Source: Ectopseudomonas oleovorans
GTDB lineage: Bacteria; Pseudomonadota; Gammaproteobacteria; Pseudomonadales; Pseudomonadaceae
Reading direction: 5' to 3'
Assembly: GCF_003052605.1 (NCBI RefSeq)
Contig: NZ_QASO01000005.1
Span: 1-64,000, forward strand
DNA length: 64,000 nt
Shown here: in pieces, positions 63,635 through 64,000 of the stretch
Numbering within the stretch: position 1 is the stretch's first letter
Layout of the letters: every line of letters starts with the position of its first letter
Position numbers and translations under genes: made by a program
The notes under the pieces: model-generated
Databases searched by the model: none
The model's input: the letters and a program-made list of their open reading frames with translations, nothing else
Told to the model about the DNA's origin: nothing

Positions 63635-63793
63635 ATGAGCCTGGGCACCATTCTGCTGATCGTGCTGATCCTGCTACTGGTCGGCGCCATTCCCACCTGG
63701 CCCCACAGCCGCAGTTGGGGCTACATGCCCAGTGGCGCCCTGGGCCTGATCGTCATCATCCTCGTCATTCTGGTGCTGCTCGGCCGGATATGA
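63635..63793 (+). CDS. DUF3309-family small membrane protein
   Basis: The 52-codon frame starts at ATG 63635 with AAGGAG upstream. The product has two hydrophobic spans (LGTILLIVLILLLVGAIP and ALGLIVIILVILVLLG) separated by the polar turn TWPHSRSWGYMPSG. This is the DUF3309 pattern as I know it. Such proteins are common near CsbD and other stress genes in Pseudomonas; the function is unknown. Confidence 0.85.
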   Translation: MSLGTILLIVLILLLVGAIPTWPHSRSWGYMPSGALGLIVIILVILVLLGRI

Positions 63794-63966
63794 ACCTGGG
63801 TCTGCCCTCGGTTCGCCAACGCACCGACTGCCGGCCCACGGGCTGCCAAGCTGCATCATCCGGTATCGGCCATAGCCGATACCGGTGCAACGCCCTCCCA
63901 CCTACCATCGGCCAGGCGCCAGCTGCACGCGCATCGCCGCCGGTTCTCTCGTAAAGGACTCTTATC

Positions 63967-64000
63967 ATGCACACGCAACCGCGCCCCCTTCTGCTGGCTT
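63967..64000 (+). CDS. Start of a gene cut by the window edge
   Basis: ATG 63967 has AAAGGA upstream at normal distance, and the first codons read MHTQPRPLLLA, which could begin a signal peptide. Only 34 bases are visible, so no function can be given. Confidence 0.4.
   Translation, partial: MHTQPRPLLLA

Noticed and set aside
1..64000. CRISPR arrays and rRNA genes
   Set aside because: No regularly spaced direct repeats and no rRNA sequence were seen by eye.

Overview
The window reads as a chromosomal segment of a gamma-proteobacterium of the genus Pseudomonas. The left part has the gene order I know from P. aeruginosa PAO1 around PA1806-PA1815 (rnhA, methyltransferase, gloB, mltD, a two-binding-protein peptide ABC transporter, fabI). 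It also carries nasS/nasT, alaC, a nosP/nahK nitric-oxide sensing pair, pqqF and Pseudomonas-type REP repeats. Codon use is GC-rich in the core. Species cannot be fixed from the sequence alone. The family assignments are from reading the sequence and memory; no searches were run.

Layout. 1-12.9 kb: RNase HI, a SAM methyltransferase, glyoxalase II, the lytic transglycosylase MltD, an HDOD-GAF protein and the Npp/Yej-type peptide importer operon. 12.9-18.7 kb: fabI, then the nitrate-assimilation regulators nasS-nasT behind a sigma-54-like promoter and a terminator-bearing leader, then alaC, an acyltransferase and two very small membrane or exported proteins. 18.7-26.8 kb: an amidotransferase, small proteins, a PepSY-like gene broken by an amber codon, a FadB-like/thiolase beta-oxidation pair, an AEC transporter and a rhodanese-cytochrome c pair. 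26.9-30.1 kb: a transglutaminase, alpha-E and circularly permuted ATP-grasp cluster. 30.7-34.4 kb: nosP and a hybrid histidine kinase whose receiver domain is split off by a frameshift. 34.6-39.3 kb: a small membrane protein, a MITE-like element, a porin and pqqF.

At 39.5 kb dusA is cut after about 22 codons. What follows is accessory DNA: an AT-rich stretch with a 3' half of a tRNA-Pro(GGG) gene, an orphan membrane protein, and a three-gene defence operon read leftwards. That operon is type III restriction subunit, type III modification subunit, and an SF1 helicase that starts with a RelE/ParE-like domain. Next comes a scrap of an integrative element with two small ORFs and a radC gene truncated against an IS3-family remnant. 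From 51.7 kb to the right edge lies a Crp/Fnr-type regulator, a giant NdvB-type cyclic beta-glucan synthase and a run of small CsbD-like and other stress-type genes with a trypsin-like protease. No downstream part of dusA was found before the right edge, so the right border of the insertion is not visible.

Most notable are the nasST leader (candidate NasT-controlled attenuator upstream of nasST itself), the RelE-like/helicase fusion in the type III R-M operon, the apparent recombination of the Mod recognition region, the dusA scar, the nahK frameshift and the 184-bp inverted-repeat element.
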